Origin: Epichloe hybrida
Lineage: Eukaryota; Ascomycota; Sordariomycetes; Hypocreales; Clavicipitaceae
DNA length: 64,000 bases
NCBI GenBank assembly: GCA_019022495.1
Contig: JAFEKR010000002.1
Span: 1,364,001-1,428,000 of the forward strand
Direction of reading: 5' to 3'
The position numbers and the translations under genes are program-made. Below, in pieces: positions 9,827 to 22,460 of this stretch (position 1 is the first letter of the stretch; every line of letters begins with the position of its first letter). The notes below the pieces were generated by a model that saw only the letters and a program-made list of their open reading frames with translations, was not told where the DNA came from and searched no databases.

Positions 9827-12800
9827 TCAATCATTGTCCATCCAACCAGAAAAGTCATCGTCGTCGTCGACAGCAGCCGCAGTGGCTGGCAAAGCTATTA
9901 ATGGAGTCCCTTTCGTCACTTCCACCTTTGACATAAGCGGCTCTTGAGAAACTTGTTGCATGCTGTTGAACGGGGATTTTGATATTTCCTGAAGTGCCTC
10001 TTCTGGTACGACCTCGTTTTCAAGGCTGAGTGCCAACTCTACTTGTTGTAGCTCGACTTCGGATAGAGCCTGCGATTTCTTTCCTGCGCCATTCGCCCAA
10101 GCATCGTTGTAGATCGACCTGTCCTCTGCAGCTGGAGTGCCAGGCGGAGAATCATCATCAGGAGCGGCGACTATCAACATGTTTTCCTTGATCTCCTCCT
10201 CCTGTTGTTGGCTTGCCCCCCTACGTCTTCGTTGGGGAAGTGGAGGTGGCTGTGAGGACCGAGACTCTTTATCACTATCTTCAAGTTCTGCAGAAGTTTG
10301 TTCTGGTATGGATGCTGGAGCTGGGACAGGTTTGCGCTTCGTACCCTGCCCTACTCCAAACCTGGACGTCCCGTCATTAGGCCCTGGAAGAGGGGTTCCA
10401 GGAGGCGGCAGAGGCTGGCCGCGGCCCATGGGTTGGCTCAGATCAATCGGATGAGGTCTATCGCCATTGCGACGTTGTTCTCGTTGTCGGCGGATGGCGT
10501 TCCAGCCCCACTGTCTAGCTTGTTCAGCAGCGTTGGTTACCGTAGCTGCCAATGTCGTTTTCTTCATTTCACCACTAGTAGAGGAGTCGGACGATGCTGC
10601 CGTGTTGCCAGTGTCACGCCGTGCAAAGAAGCTTCTGCCAACAGAGCCTGCTTGATTCGTGGACGACCCGGTTGCTGATTTTGCGGGAGACGCAGTACCT
10701 GAATCTTCGCTACGCATGAGAGACTCAGCCGACGAGGTCGTATTGCGGCGGCCTGTTGTGATTGGGGTCGACTCAATCTCGTTGCCCCTCCCCTTTTCTC
10801 CAGCTTCCTTGGAAGATGCTGAGGACCGGCGGGACATTTTCATCACGGACGGAGCTTTGGCAGGAGATCCAAAGGGCGTGTGCATCGGTGATGGCTCGTG
10901 AGAGCGAGAGGCCAAAGAGGCCATTAGGTTTGTAGCATGATCAGGAGGTGACGATGATGGCTTGAAGAGATCAGCATGCGCATTTTCGGTGCCCACGACA
11001 GGACCTGTCGAGTTCCTAATGATATTGGGAGATCGAGGGGTATTATTTGCATGGGAGGTTGGCTTGGAGTTGATGTCGGTGGACAAGACAGACGTAGCGC
11101 TACCATTGGCGCTCTTTCCCAACTTTCTCCCGAACATTCCCGTGGCTGCTGCTGCTGCTGCTGCTGCTGGCTGCTGTTCCATGATGGTAGGAGTATGGCT
11201 CTTTTCCATCGGCCGCGTTTGATTGAGTAGATCTTGGGTCTCTTCCAGCTTCTCGAGGGTCTCGACATCGGTTGGTATTGGCACAGCCGCAAGTGGTTCG
11301 GACGACTCGACAACATCATCATCCTGGAAGATGCCGCCTCTCCAGATTTTATGCTCGGTTTTGAAAAAGGGTACATCGTCCCAGAATGGCTGTACCAGCG
11401 TCTCGGCAAAGACTTCCTTTATGCGATTTTCAATCTGACGTAGAATGAGGGTATATGTGATTTGTCTTGAGCTGACAATGGGTTCAATTGCCATTTCCAT
11501 CTTGGGCATTGACTGGAACGACATCCAGATACGATTGCTAGGGGGCGCCTTGACCTTGAAAAGAACATGGCCCTCGATTCGTTTGAGGACAACGGCAAGA
11601 AGCAGGGCAACTTCTCGGGCCTTGAACCGCGTTCCCAAGTCGATCTTTGCCATAGCTCCAACCTCGATACGAAAGTTGCCAGTGTACCTAACATCCGCCT
11701 CCACAACGCACTCGCCCTCGACGGTCAAGTCTCTGAGTCTCAGGTTTGTTAAAAAGGGAGCCGTCTCGCCAGTGTTTATTTTTTGTATGGTGATGTTGGC
11801 CAGAAAGGAAGGTCGCTTCACCCTAGATATCTTCTTGGTGATTTTCTCACGGAGCAAGTCTTCTAAATCGCGCGTCTTGTACACGGCAAGAAAAATCCTC
11901 CCCAGAAGTGCATTCAGCCACCTAGAATGCACATGGTCCTCTGAGGCATGTAGCCTTTGGACCAGGGAGATAATGTTCTTTACCTCGAATCCCTTGGGAA
12001 CGGGGGGGTTAGAATCGAACCCAAAAGTTTGCTCCTGGCTCTTCAGCAAGGCAAAGTAAAAGTCCTCCTTGGCCGAACAATTTTCAGAGAAAAGGTAGAA
12101 AGGCTTAGATGTCTGACTGTCTGGCGCCTGCTTGTCGGAATCGATTTGTTTCCTCGTGAGGCACAAGGCATTTCGCTTGATGAACAGCTCGCCTTCAGGA
12201 GTAACATCACCTCCAGAGTAAATGCTGATGTCGTGGTGAGCCAGGGAAATGACATGCCTGACTTCGAGCTGCTCGTCATCATCGAAAAGCATGAGATGTC
12301 CATGCCTAACAATCAAGCGTGTTAGTAAAAAAAAAAAGGTCTCCTGAGAGATGGAGAGAACAAAAAAGAAAAGAAGAGTATACCTCAGCACGACGTAAAA
12401 GACGTTGCCGGCCTTCTTCGGCCTCTGGCTCATGCTGCTGCTGCTGTTGTTGATGTTGTTGTTAGTTCCACCCAACGGCCCAGCGACGGGTTTGCGGTCG
12501 AAGATGCTTCTATACATTGTTTGGTAGACGCTTGGGCTCGGAGCAGCGACTGTGGTTGGCCCGACTGGTGTAGCACGCTCTATGGGTTTGGCGTTGAGCC
12601 CCATTGGTGTGTATTCGCGACATACAGCAAAGTAGCCGGCAGCGACATCGAGATGGCGAGCTGCCCGCGCCTTGGCTTCATGGGCAGTTGTTTTCTTTTT
12701 GGCTTCGTCCAGACCTGACGTTTCGTCGCCAGGATGGACTATGTCATGTTCATCATGATGGTTGGCAGGTGCCAGGTCATGTCGGTATGGAAACGTGTAA

Positions 12801-12892
12801 TGTGCATGAACCAGCACAATCAGCACAACAATTGGAACAAAAGTAACGCCCCCCAAGAGGTACGTCGCAAGCAATGTCGTCCATGGCCCCAT
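9827..12892 (-). CDS. nvj2: Nvj2/TEX2-like SMP-domain lipid-transfer protein
   Basis: Predicted ER-anchored tether and lipid-transfer protein of membrane contact sites. Exons are 12892-12384 and 12305-9827, 995 aa. The start at 12892 (MGPWTTLLATYLLGG) is chosen because a transmembrane helix (residues ~5-29) follows directly. A PH domain begins near KKAGNVFYVVLR and is interrupted by the 78-bp intron 12306-12383 (GTATAC donor, CTAAC branch, TTAG acceptor). The SMP domain spans about 295-480 (SRWLNALLGRIFLAVYK to QPFWDDVPFF). TM-PH-SMP order matches yeast Nvj2. Residues after ~480 are low-complexity Ser/Pro/Thr-rich with an Ala tract near 554 encoded by a GCT/CTG repeat at about 11146-11170. 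The intron length is a multiple of three and stop-free, so retention would keep the frame. Confidence 0.88.
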   Translation of the reverse strand: MGPWTTLLATYLLGGVTFVPIVVLIVLVHAHYTFPYRHDLAPANHHDEHDIVHPGDETSGLDEAKKKTTAHEAKARAARHLDVAAGYFAVCREYTPMGLNAKPIERATPVGPTTVAAPSPSVYQTMYRSIFDRKPVAGPLGGTNNNINNSSSSMSQRPKKAGNVFYVVLRYTLLFFFVLSISQETFFFLLTRLIVRHGHLMLFDDDEQLEVRHVISLAHHDISIYSGGDVTPEGELFIKRNALCLTRKQIDSDKQAPDSQTSKPFYLFSENCSAKEDFYFALLKSQEQTFGFDSNPPVPKGFEVKNIISLVQRLHASEDHVHSRWLNALLGRIFLAVYKTRDLEDLLREKITKKISRVKRPSFLANITIQKINTGETAPFLTNLRLRDLTVEGECVVEADVRYTGNFRIEVGAMAKIDLGTRFKAREVALLLAVVLKRIEGHVLFKVKAPPSNRIWMSFQSMPKMEMAIEPIVSSRQITYTLILRQIENRIKEVFAETLVQPFWDDVPFFKTEHKIWRGGIFQDDDVVESSEPLAAVPIPTDVETLEKLEETQDLLNQTRPMEKSHTPTIMEQQPAAAAAAAATGMFGRKLGKSANGSATSVLSTDINSKPTSHANNTPRSPNIIRNSTGPVVGTENAHADLFKPSSSPPDHATNLMASLASRSHEPSPMHTPFGSPAKAPSVMKMSRRSSASSKEAGEKGRGNEIESTPITTGRRNTTSSAESLMRSEDSGTASPAKSATGSSTNQAGSVGRSFFARRDTGNTAASSDSSTSGEMKKTTLAATVTNAAEQARQWGWNAIRRQREQRRNGDRPHPIDLSQPMGRGQPLPPPGTPLPGPNDGTSRFGVGQGTKRKPVPAPASIPEQTSAELEDSDKESRSSQPPPLPQRRRRGASQQQEEEIKENMLIVAAPDDDSPPGTPAAEDRSIYNDAWANGAGKKSQALSEVELQQVELALSLENEVVPEEALQEISKSPFNSMQQVSQEPLMSKVEVTKGTPLIALPATAAAVDDDDDFSGWMDND

Positions 12893-13423
12893 ACTGGGGG
12901 TGGTAGAGGGGTGGTTTATATTATCACAGCCAGTGTAGCTTCGAAAGGGCAAAATGTTGGTTCGTCTCGAGTCCCCGGCCAGGTGGGCGGCGGCTGGCGG
13001 CGGCTGGCGGGCCGAGGTTGCACTGCCTTGAGCGCAGCGTCAAAGCAGGGTGCCTGAGTATATCGAGCGTGCGTCGGTGTTGTTCTTTTTGTCGCCAAGA
13101 AGTCGTGTCTGATTGTCTGATGCAGAGCAAGGGAGTTTAGATGGAGATACGGGTCGGGGTGGACGAGAAAGGATACGTGTTGCGTGCGATTGACCAAGAC
13201 GACCAGCATGCATGGCAGTGAGAAGGCGAAATGACAAGGGTCAATCGAGGACGCACAAAATGGCGAGGGAAGGGAAGGGAAGGCAAATTCAGCGTCGAGC
13301 TGTCAAGACGTAAAGCAATAAGTGAGGTAATAGGTAGGCAACCCAGCACACATGCAGATTCGATTGTTGGGCGGGACAAAGAAGGCAAGGTCGGTTCGTG
13401 GAGAGGTTGTACATAATATTACT

Positions 13424-13451
13424 GTACGGACGTACGGACGTACGGACGTAC
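13424..13451. repeat. 8-bp tandem repeat (GTACGGAC)
   Basis: Three and a half exact copies of GTACGGAC. Directly followed, to about 13500, by nonamers TACGGAGTA (13462-13470, 13476-13484) and TACTCCGTA (13490-13498). Confidence 0.85.
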
Positions 13452-13560
13452 ATACTGTACATACGGAGTACGGCTTACGGAGTACGGATTACTCCGTACG
13501 TGCATACGGATTATGTACGGATTAGAATAAATGGGTCGAATGAACCAGTGACAACTATTA

Positions 13561-13604
13561 GCTCCAAGCAAGCTCCAAGCAAGCTCCAAGCAAGTTCCAA
13601 GCAA
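13561..13604. repeat. 11-bp minisatellite (GCTCCAAGCAA)
   Basis: Four consecutive 11-bp units, three identical and the fourth with one substitution (GTTCCAAGCAA). It lies upstream of nvj2 in non-coding DNA. Confidence 0.85.
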
Positions 13605-14722
13605 GCTCTTGGCTCCTTCCATCCAGCTTGGCGTGCCGTGCCGGTCACCCGGTGGTGGCCCTGTGGCCCTGTGGCCCTGGGGGGTTTTTCCGTGACGGAC
13701 TGGGGACAAAGAGCAACAAACAAACCAATGGGAGGAGGGGGTTTGCATCTTTGATGAAGAATTGAACTTTATTTGACGCAGCACGGCAGCCACGCATTTG
13801 CTTCACTGCCGGCACAGCGCGCGTTGGTCAAACTGGGTCCTTGCGTCATGCGACGGGCCTCCAAGTTCACATGTTCCAGACGTCCAGACGTCCAGAGCGT
13901 CCATTGCAACAGGGAAAATGTCTTCATTCATTCGTCAAACGCTCTTGGTCTCCTTTATCTTCCTACATGCCTCAACCTGTTCTCCCTAGCCGTCTTTCTC
14001 GTCTCGCCACGCCAGCCCCATTCTCATCATGATGGGCCAAAAACAAAAAGTGTTTGCCTTGCTGTCGACGGCGCTTCTTCTCACCCTCTCCCTCTTGGAC
14101 AACCTCCCTTCTCCTGAATCTCCCCTCCTTGCTGCAATCTGTAGAAATGAACGATAAATGCTGTTCGAGGCAGAAACAAAGTGGACGCCATATTGACCTA
14201 AGGTATACTTGTAATAATAGTAAAGGTAGTAGTAGTAAGAAGTGTTTTATACAATCGCGCGAGACTAGCCCAAGTGGCGCCAGTCCTGAGGAGGAGCGAC
14301 GCAGAGAAGGCACGGGCTGAAGACATGGTTTCATCCATATAAAACAAAATGAAAAATATAAAAGGTGGGGAAAAAGGGAAGAAACAAGGAAAAGGAGGAG
14401 AAAAAGGGCATTAGCCAAGAGATCGATGGTTTGTGGTCGGTAAATTTTGTTGTTTTCGGAAAGACAGTATAATGGCAACTTCAGTCAAACCGAAATTTGA
14501 CTGTTTAATGCCGTGCGGTGAGACAACATCAGAGAAATCGAGCAAGAGGAACAAAGAGAATGATTGGGCAAGGAGAATTATGATATCGTCGCGATCGTCA
14601 ATAGTTCCACAACAGATTGAGCCGGGCCTTGGAAGGGACCAAGTCATTGTTTTAGGAATAGTCATTTTCGGAGCAGGACAGTTGGCCACAATCGAGCGCA
14701 TATTCTGCGTGTATTGTTTGTC

Positions 14723-17700
14723 TCATGCTCGGGAACGCACGGAAGCCATTGGTGTGTTGGTAGCAGAAGGTCCAGGCTGTGGATGAGGGTGCGAGTGTGA
14801 GGGGTGACCTCGCCCTCTTCGTGCAGTGTGTGGTAAGCTTCCCACGTCGTGTTTGCCATCGCAGCAAGCTCTCACGTTCTCGAGTCGATCAGACTCGCGA
14901 TCTTGGCGTTCAATCAACTCCCGTAAATCTTCGGCACTGTCGTGCACCTCACTTGCTTCATAAATATTCCAATTCTGGCCGCTAGGCCCGCGGCCTCGGA
15001 AACTAGACAGAGTCCCGGAGAGTTTCGGTGCTCCGGATCGCCAGTATCCGCTGAGCTTACTGAGTGTGCTTGTCGAGGTGCGGCTTGTAGCACTTCCATG
15101 TTTATGATTCCCAGAAGGTGTGAGCGTGGGAATATTCATTGACGTGCCCAAGACGGGGGACTCGTTTCGTGTGGTACGAGAGTTGTAAGATGACAATGAC
15201 GGGGGACCTCTTGACCTAGACTCGTGAACAGGGCGTCGGCCGACCTGTGGATTGAACTCGTCAACATCTTCCTGTGTTATCTGGCCAGCAACGTCTTCTG
15301 CATCAGTCTGAGGCTCTTGTCCAGTCCGTAGCAACAAGTATGAAAGTGCATTAAACCAAGTCTCATGTCGTTGTCCAGTCGTGCAGGTAAATTTGATGGT
15401 TCGGCCAGGTGAAATGATGATCAAGCTCTTCCGGTGCAATCCAGGTGGCATTGGGTTGTCGTCAGTCACAACACGAACAGCCTCGATAGGCACGCTCTTG
15501 GCCTTGAGCTCTGATCTGCCAGCGGTGGATGGATCGCTATCGCTCCAGTACAATGTGCGAGTGTATGGGTGAACCCAGAAGTAACGACGATGACGATTCT
15601 CGGACAATTCGCCGCGCCCTGTCCTCCGGGTATACTTCCAGAGGAACTCGCCAATCATGGTTTGGGTGATGGCCTGAATCATGCGAGGATCTGTGTTGGG
15701 ACCAAAGCCCGCAGGATCCATTCCCATTCCTCCTGGCCGCATGTTGAAGCGACTCTCAATCTCCGAGGCAAACGACGACACTGACGAACGCCTTGACTGT
15801 GAGGTAAGTCTCGCTGATGGATGGATCTCAGCCGTGCCATGGTGTGCAGATCCGCTTCGGGCGGCTCGACCCGAAACCATCGAAGCCTGCTGGCGGGGAG
15901 TCTGGGGGCGATGCTTCATAGCAGAGGCTGGCCAAAGTGGAGGGCCCATGTTGCCCTGCTGTTGACCATGAGATGACTCTGAGCGAGCTGCGTCGATGAT
16001 TTGACGATGATTTGACGGCAGTGGCGGTGCATCAGGCACAGGCACAGGCCCACGCCCGCTGGTAGCGCTTCCGGGCCTAGTCATGACCGAGGCATCGTCG
16101 GCAGTTACTTCAACCACAGACTTGCCTCGGGGACGGAGAGGCGAGTCGAAGCTTTCTTGAGATCTGTAGATGCGAACTGTGCCCGTTGTCTCGGGAGAGC
16201 CTACAGAGCTGATGGAAGAGTTCTGAACATGACCATAGGAACGTTGCGGGCCGGTTTTGAGCAGTTGATCGATTGCACCAGCAGTTAAGGAGGTCTGAGC
16301 AGATTGATCATTCATGGCAGCACTCGGCTTGCGAGAGGGACGAGCACTGGTGTTGGTTGAAATCTCCTTGAACGGCCGTTGGGAATCGGGAGTACCGTCA
16401 TTGGGTGAGTCAGGGGGAGACAAACGTGTATCATCTTCCGCAATGATGGGCTCAACATCCCTCTTCTTGCCGCGGGTTAACACAGAGCCAAAAAATTGGT
16501 TGGTCGGCGTCTCCGGAATCGTAGCATCATCTCTAGGCAGGATGAAGGCATCTCGTCTCGGGCTTCGGGGAGACATGGGACGAGTCTCGACAGTCTCGAT
16601 CGTGGAGAAGCCAAAGTTCGAGAGGACCGGTGTGGCTGGTGGGCTTATCACGGGTTCTACACCCTCAGCTGCGATAGAGGACAGAACGAGCGTTGGAGGT
16701 GGAACAATAGGTTCCATGATGGGCTGCGTATGTTGCGCAGCGATCGAGGATAGCGCGAGCGTAGGCAAGACGGGTATTGGCTCCGGTACAGGTTCGACAA
16801 ATTGCGTAGACAACCCTGAGAGTCGCAAAATTGGAGGGGTCGGCAATACGACTGGTTCTTCTCTGGGTTCAATGACCGCCGCGCATATTGAGGACATGGT
16901 CAAAGCTGGAGGCGGCGCAACCTCAGGTTGTGCGACAGGAACCACGGGTATAGGGGCTACGATCGTGGAAACTGGCTCAGACACAGCCACAGGTTCCAGT
17001 ACTACCGTGGATATGCCAGACAAGGAGAGTACTGGTTGAGGAATAGAGATGGGTTCGATAGCCTCTGCTACAACCGAAGTCATGATGAGATGAGCAGGGG
17101 GCAAGTCTGGCTCCATTATGGGCTCCAAAGTCTCGGCGGCAATGACTGAGAGCGACAGTGGTGGCGGTGACACCTCGGCCTCCAGTCGAGGTTCAACATG
17201 CTCTACAGCGAGAGGCGTCATGCGCAGAGTGGGGGGTGTTGGGGGAATGATGGGCTCCTCTTGGGGCTCGATATCTTCGGATTGAATATGCGACAACGCC
17301 AGAGAGGGGGGTGTTGTCGGCGGGCTGACTTGACGGGACGATGTTGGAGGTGTTGGGAACTCGGCCAATTTGACGTCCATATCCTGTTCGTACTGAATGC
17401 TAGCATCGCTGTAAGACAAGGTAGAGACCGGTCGGGCAGAGTCTGGCTCCATTGTCCTGCTGCTTCTCCAAGTAGTGGACAGGCGGTTTCCGGCATGTAC
17501 GACTGACTCCATGGAAAGAGGTCTCTCCAAGCGTTCCCCGAAAACTTCGGCGGTAATCTTGACAGGGTCTGTCATCGCACCGCTGTCCACCATGACGACG
17601 CGAGGTAAGCTTGGCAAGGCGGGAGGTGGTGTTGACGTCCGCCGAGTCGACCCAGGAGTCACGGATCGAATGCTGCGTCGGCTGGGTGTAGCGGCGCCTA

Positions 17701-19831
17701 AAGACTCGTCGTCGCTACCAAAGTCTTGAAGTTCCGCGAATAAACTCTGGCCACCAGCTTGGGGAGTACCGCCGCTCGTGTGACTTGCAGGGCTGCTCCG
17801 CACATTTGGCTCTTCGCTGTTTTGTCGAGAGCTCCTAGAGAAAGGACCTCGGCTGAGTCTGAAGCGGCTCCTCTGTGATGAAATTGTCCCGGTGGGTGTC
17901 CGTAGGTCTGGAAGATCGTCTTCATCTGCCGAGGTCGATGCTGTACTATGGAACGAGTCTCGGGTCTTTGGTCGCACCATGCCAGCGGGGAGGCTCGGTG
18001 GTCTTTTCATGCGAGCAAATCCTCTCAAAACACTTTCGGTCTCCGTGTCGTTATCATCGTCAATGCCTGACAGTGTCTCATTTCCAGTTTGGAAGTCCTC
18101 CGTCTCCGTAGCACGTTCGTTGGCCGTCTCAAAAGCGGACTCGCTAGCCTCGTTGGCAGTGTCAAAATGGTCACTGCTGTCATTCGGATTGAACGATCCA
18201 ACAGCTCGGTGTGAGCCAGCAATGGAAGTCCTGCGCCGTGATTCCTCAGCGTTGTCCTCCCAATCAGGGTCATCTACGAGAATCTCTTGTCTACTGGACC
18301 GGTGACTACCCAATAAACGGGCAGGTTTCTTGAATTCTTTGGAATCGACCTTGCGGGTGCGACGAGAATTGGGAGCACCAGCAACATCAGTTCGAGACTT
18401 CTCCAAATCATCTCGCAAATCCTGGATGATTCTTCTGAGTTCCAGTTTTTCGGTCTTCTCACGATGAAGTTGATTCCGTTGGCTTTGAATCGTCCGCTGA
18501 GCATGGTGGAGGGACGACTTGATAGTCTCGGTCTCAAGCATTGAATGTCTTGGCGTGCCTTTTACGGGAGATGGCGGAGGCGAATGTTCTGGTGTGATGT
18601 TATCGGTTGCAGTTTCGAACTCCTCGTCGCTCAGGCCAGATATCGATTCACGTTCAACGGCCCGTGATCGTTGCGATGAGAAAGCTTTGGCAAGCTCTTG
18701 ATTCTGGTTGGCCAAGTCATCGATTTTTCGTTGCATAGCTGCTCTCTCGCTCTCGGCCATGACCATGTTACGCTTCGCTGTGCCCAGCTCAATATCAAGA
18801 TGCTTCACAGCCGCAGCATGTTCTTCTGCCAATCTTGAGTGAGACAGCTTGGCATCGTCCAGCTCCTTTTGGACAGTGGTTTTCTCCGCATTAGATACAT
18901 TGAGGGCTTGTGTGAGCTTCTTCTCGCGATCGGCAGCTTCCTTCTGTTGTGTGGCGATTTCTTGAAGACGGGTTTCGAGGTTCCAGTTCTCCTCTTTGTA
19001 ACGATGTTCGCTTTCGTCGAGGGTTTTGAGCCGTTGTTGAAAACTCTCCGACTCGATTTCCAGCCTCTGCTTTTCCGACTGAGCGATCTTCAACTCATCA
19101 TCTCGTTCGGACAGTAGTGATTGTAAGTTACGGACTTGAGCAATGAGTGATGTACTGATTTCGGCAGCAAATTCAATGTCATGTACACGGTTGGATGATA
19201 GGTTTCGACTCTTGCGATTTGGAACGCTGAGCTTCGTTGGGGATCCCGTGGCCTGACTTTCAAATTTTGAGGGACTCACCGAGCGCTGAGAATTTCAAGA
19301 GACAAAGTCAGTCATGTGCATCAAGAGAAAAGGGAGTTCGGGGCTCAACAATGTATGCCTTACCCTGCCACTACGGCCCTCTGGAGCAAACGGTGAGCCG
19401 GCATGTGCTTCATTGCTGGGCACTCTCTGTTTGGGAAGAAATACGCGAGCGGATTCTCGGGCCAGATCGTTGAAATCTCTTTCAATCTCGACCAGCTTTT
19501 TGCGTAGACCTGGGTCAAGCTCTCCCTGGACCTGTAGCTTTTGGACTTGTTGCAGTTGCTCAGCTAGCAATTTTCGTTGGGAAACTAGTGCTGTGCCCAA
19601 CTTTCCGGCCTCATCTAAACGACGATCGGTCTCTGCAAGATGCGCCTCCAAAGCGCGTCTGGCTTGCGTGGGTGAAGATCCAGGTCCAGCGGCAAACAGC
19701 TCTTGGTCGAAATTGGAAAATCTATGGTGCGCAGAGACGGACGAGTTGGTGACGAAGGGGTCGTTGGCGGCATCTCCGTCGCCAGGAGCAGGGAGATCCG
19801 GACGTTTGTCAGGGGCCAGAGACGAAGCCAT
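14723..19831 (-). CDS. apsA: Cell-cortex nuclear-migration protein ApsA/Num1
   Basis: Cortical anchor that binds the plasma membrane and captures dynein and mitochondria for nuclear migration and positioning. Exons are 19831-19364 (MASSLAPDKRPDLPAPGDGD...) and 19285-14723; the intron 19286-19363 has GTAAGG and TTCTCAG boundaries and is phase 0 (GRSGR joined to RSVSPS). The protein is about 1,676 aa. A coiled coil occupies roughly residues 190-365, continued at 410-460. A Pro-rich region at ~807-1051 contains around ten degenerate 20-25 residue repeats. A PH domain lies at ~1354-1478 (starting MIQAITQTMIGEFLWKYTRR), the phosphoinositide-binding module at this position in Num1 and ApsA. The tail is Ser/His/Pro-rich. 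Coiled coil, repeats and C-terminal PH together identify the family. Confidence 0.93.
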
Positions 19832-22460
19832 CCTGGTGAACCAAGTGGCCGACAGGAAGACTGTCTACAAGCTCTGCGATACCATCAAGTTGGACTGATG
19901 GGTCCTGCAGTAAAAAAAACTTCCTGTGTAGCCCAAAATCGCAGCCACGGTCAGGCAGAAGCGGAAGGAAGGATTGCGGCCGTCCAGAGACGGTTCTTGT
20001 ACAGTCCGTCAACCAGTTGGAGAAGTCGATACCATGCGCGTCGAAGCTCAAATGGACAGACTGGCAGACGTCGATCAGTCCTGGATGTCCTGGATGTCCT
20101 GGATGCACGGAATGGGCCTTGAGCAGCCCCCCTTGCGTGCAAAGCGGGCGAAGGTCAGGTTAATAGCAGGGACGGCGCCTGCAGGGACGGCGCGAACGGA
20201 ACGGGACACCTGAATAATAGTGCAGGTCCTGCTGCAAGTCTCATTCCACGACCACGGGCACCGAGGTAAGCAAAAAAGGCGACGGAACTGGCGAAGAAGC
20301 AGCAAAAGAGAGAAAGAAGAGGAGGTTGAGGAAGCAAAAATCGTCGACAAAGGAACTGGCTGGCGTGAAAGACTGCGTGTGTGCGTGCACCACGCGGCTT
20401 GTAATAATATAGTGCGATATTGTTATTTCCAGTTCCTGATTTGTGGTATTGGTTGGCTATTGGCCCGTCAGCCGTTGGTATGGTGCTCGGTACAGTGGGG
20501 TGCACACTAGTAGGCCCACTGTGTGGTGCCTGACGGATAGATAGCACTGACTCTGAATGAAATATGTACATACACGCTCACCTCACACACAGAACGGACC
20601 AGTGACGGGCCTCGAATGGAATGATGGCTGGTACAACGCGACCTGGGCTTGTTGATCATTTCCAGATTCCCAGATTCCCAGGCACAACATCCAAGCTGGC
20701 GGGCCAATCCAAACAAACACAAGCTTCCAGGTGCGATTGGCGCTTGTGATGGGGACGGACGCAGGTGTTATTTATTATCAACGGGGCGGGGGATTGATGA
20801 CATGTTCGCGCTGCACCAATTTCGATGGAGGGAAGGGAAAAGAAGCAGGAGAAGACGAGGAGCGCAACGAGGGAAATATCAAATACTTTGGCCCATGGAT
20901 CATGAATTTAAACATCTACCTAATGGCGAAGTGCTAAGTTTGTACAGATTGTTAGAAAATACCACGAAAGATTCCATTTTTCATTATCTGCAATTGTTCA
21001 GAGGCAAGATCGACGAGCCATGTCTCTCAATTTATCACCGCGAGATCCACGCTTCCACGCTACATTATCGGAAAAAAAAAAAAAAGAGAAAGTTATCTCA
21101 ACCCTTGCACCACCCACTTGGTGACCCGCCCTGATGTGAATACACAACAACATTTGGACCTCCCTCTGAAGACCAGCATCAAAACACACTAGTCACGTCC
21201 TGCGGGTCCAGAATAGGTAAACCATTTATTCGCATGAAAGAGACTGACTCATGCGGAAATCGTCACCAGGCAATATTCTGCACTGTACTCCATATGCTCC
21301 GTCGCAATAACAAAGTATAGTCAGTCAGTCGTATCATGAAGAACAACATGCGGTAACAAACGCCTGGGGCAGCCCATACATGCATCGAAACGCCTCTTTG
21401 AGAATCAATCCCCATGCAGAACCGAAGCGCCCACATGGTAATACATATGGCTCCTAGACCTGCAGAATCAAATCAATAGTATGTACGGAGTAATACTGCA
21501 TGCATATGTCTTGTTTGGGCATGTCTGACCATGGACCGAATGCGACACAACGATAGGTCGGCATCTCCCAAAGGCGTTTGTCAGGCACAAAGGACAATGG
21601 ATGATGCTCTACGGACTATCGCGTAGTAGAAGAAATCAGCCTACGGAGTACCGAAGACATCATCGCGACATGGCTACACGCTCGGTGATCGCATAACAAG
21701 ACCTCATTTCCGCCGAACCAGTCGTTGCAGCCGCTTGTCTGTCTTGGCCAATCGATCTGAGTGGCCCAGCGCGACCGACCCTCGAGATTGTCAATCTCAA
21801 GGGAGGAAGACGTCATTTGTGTGTTCCGTTTGTGTCGTCTTTAATTCAAGCTTCGTTCGCTCGGAATGTCTACTCCGTGCCTACCAAGTCAAAGGTTGAC
21901 GATCCCATGGCCAAATTATTATCAGACATGCAGAAGCACACCCACAAAATAATTTTCTTTTTTATGGCCTCAAGTTTCTTTTTCGTGAGATCGCGAACTC
22001 ATAATCTGTACTGACTAGTCCCCATCCACGACGGCTCGATTGACGGCCAGATGACTTGCTTACGAGAAGTGACCATCTTAATATTCGATTGTTTTGTTTT
22101 GTTCTGTAATTAGGGAGCTGATTTGGTTTTCGGCAATGGGTCTGCCATGGCATCTGATGCCGAGAAAAAATCCGAATTGTGATTAGAGAGAGAGAGAGCC
22201 GCCTGGGAGAAGTGTCGATGAGTAAGCACACGCACATCTGGAGATTCCTCAGCGCTCCAGCCACATTACTCAGCCTCAACCTCAGCCTCACGTCTTCATC
22301 CTTGGAAGCTAAGCTTGCGCCTCACATCCCGATTGGCCGGGATGTTCGACCCATTCGCCGCCATCGCGACGCTCCCAGAAATTTGTATGACCCAGCTGCT
22401 GCGACTCACGGATTCGGTGCCTCTCAGCTTTCGACAGCACACACCGAGTATTTCAAAAGT
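19832..22460. other. Long divergent intergenic region upstream of apsA and cwc24
   Basis: 2.6 kb between divergent start codons. No supported gene. It contains a 9-bp tandem repeat at 20078-20104, an A-run near 21073, TACGGAGTA copies near 21484 and 21644, and short GA-rich and CT-rich runs just before cwc24. It presumably holds both promoters; an unannotated non-coding transcript cannot be excluded. Confidence 0.45.
20078..20104. repeat. 9-bp tandem repeat (GTCCTGGAT)
   Basis: Three exact copies of GTCCTGGAT, in non-coding DNA about 250 bp upstream of the apsA start codon. Confidence 0.85.

Larger units (their letters stand above)
12893..14722. other. Intergenic region, nvj2 promoter and apsA 3' end
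   Basis: No convincing gene in 1.8 kb. It must include the nvj2 promoter (right of 12892) and the apsA 3' UTR (left of 14723). A cluster of short repeats lies at 13420-13610: GTACGGAC tandem copies, several TACGGAGTA/TACTCCGTA nonamers and an 11-bp minisatellite. Confidence 0.5.

Noticed and set aside
16314..17039. 241-codon plus-strand frame rich in Gly/Ser/Thr
   Set aside because: Antisense to the repeat region of apsA; its composition is a mirror of the Pro/Ile repeats.
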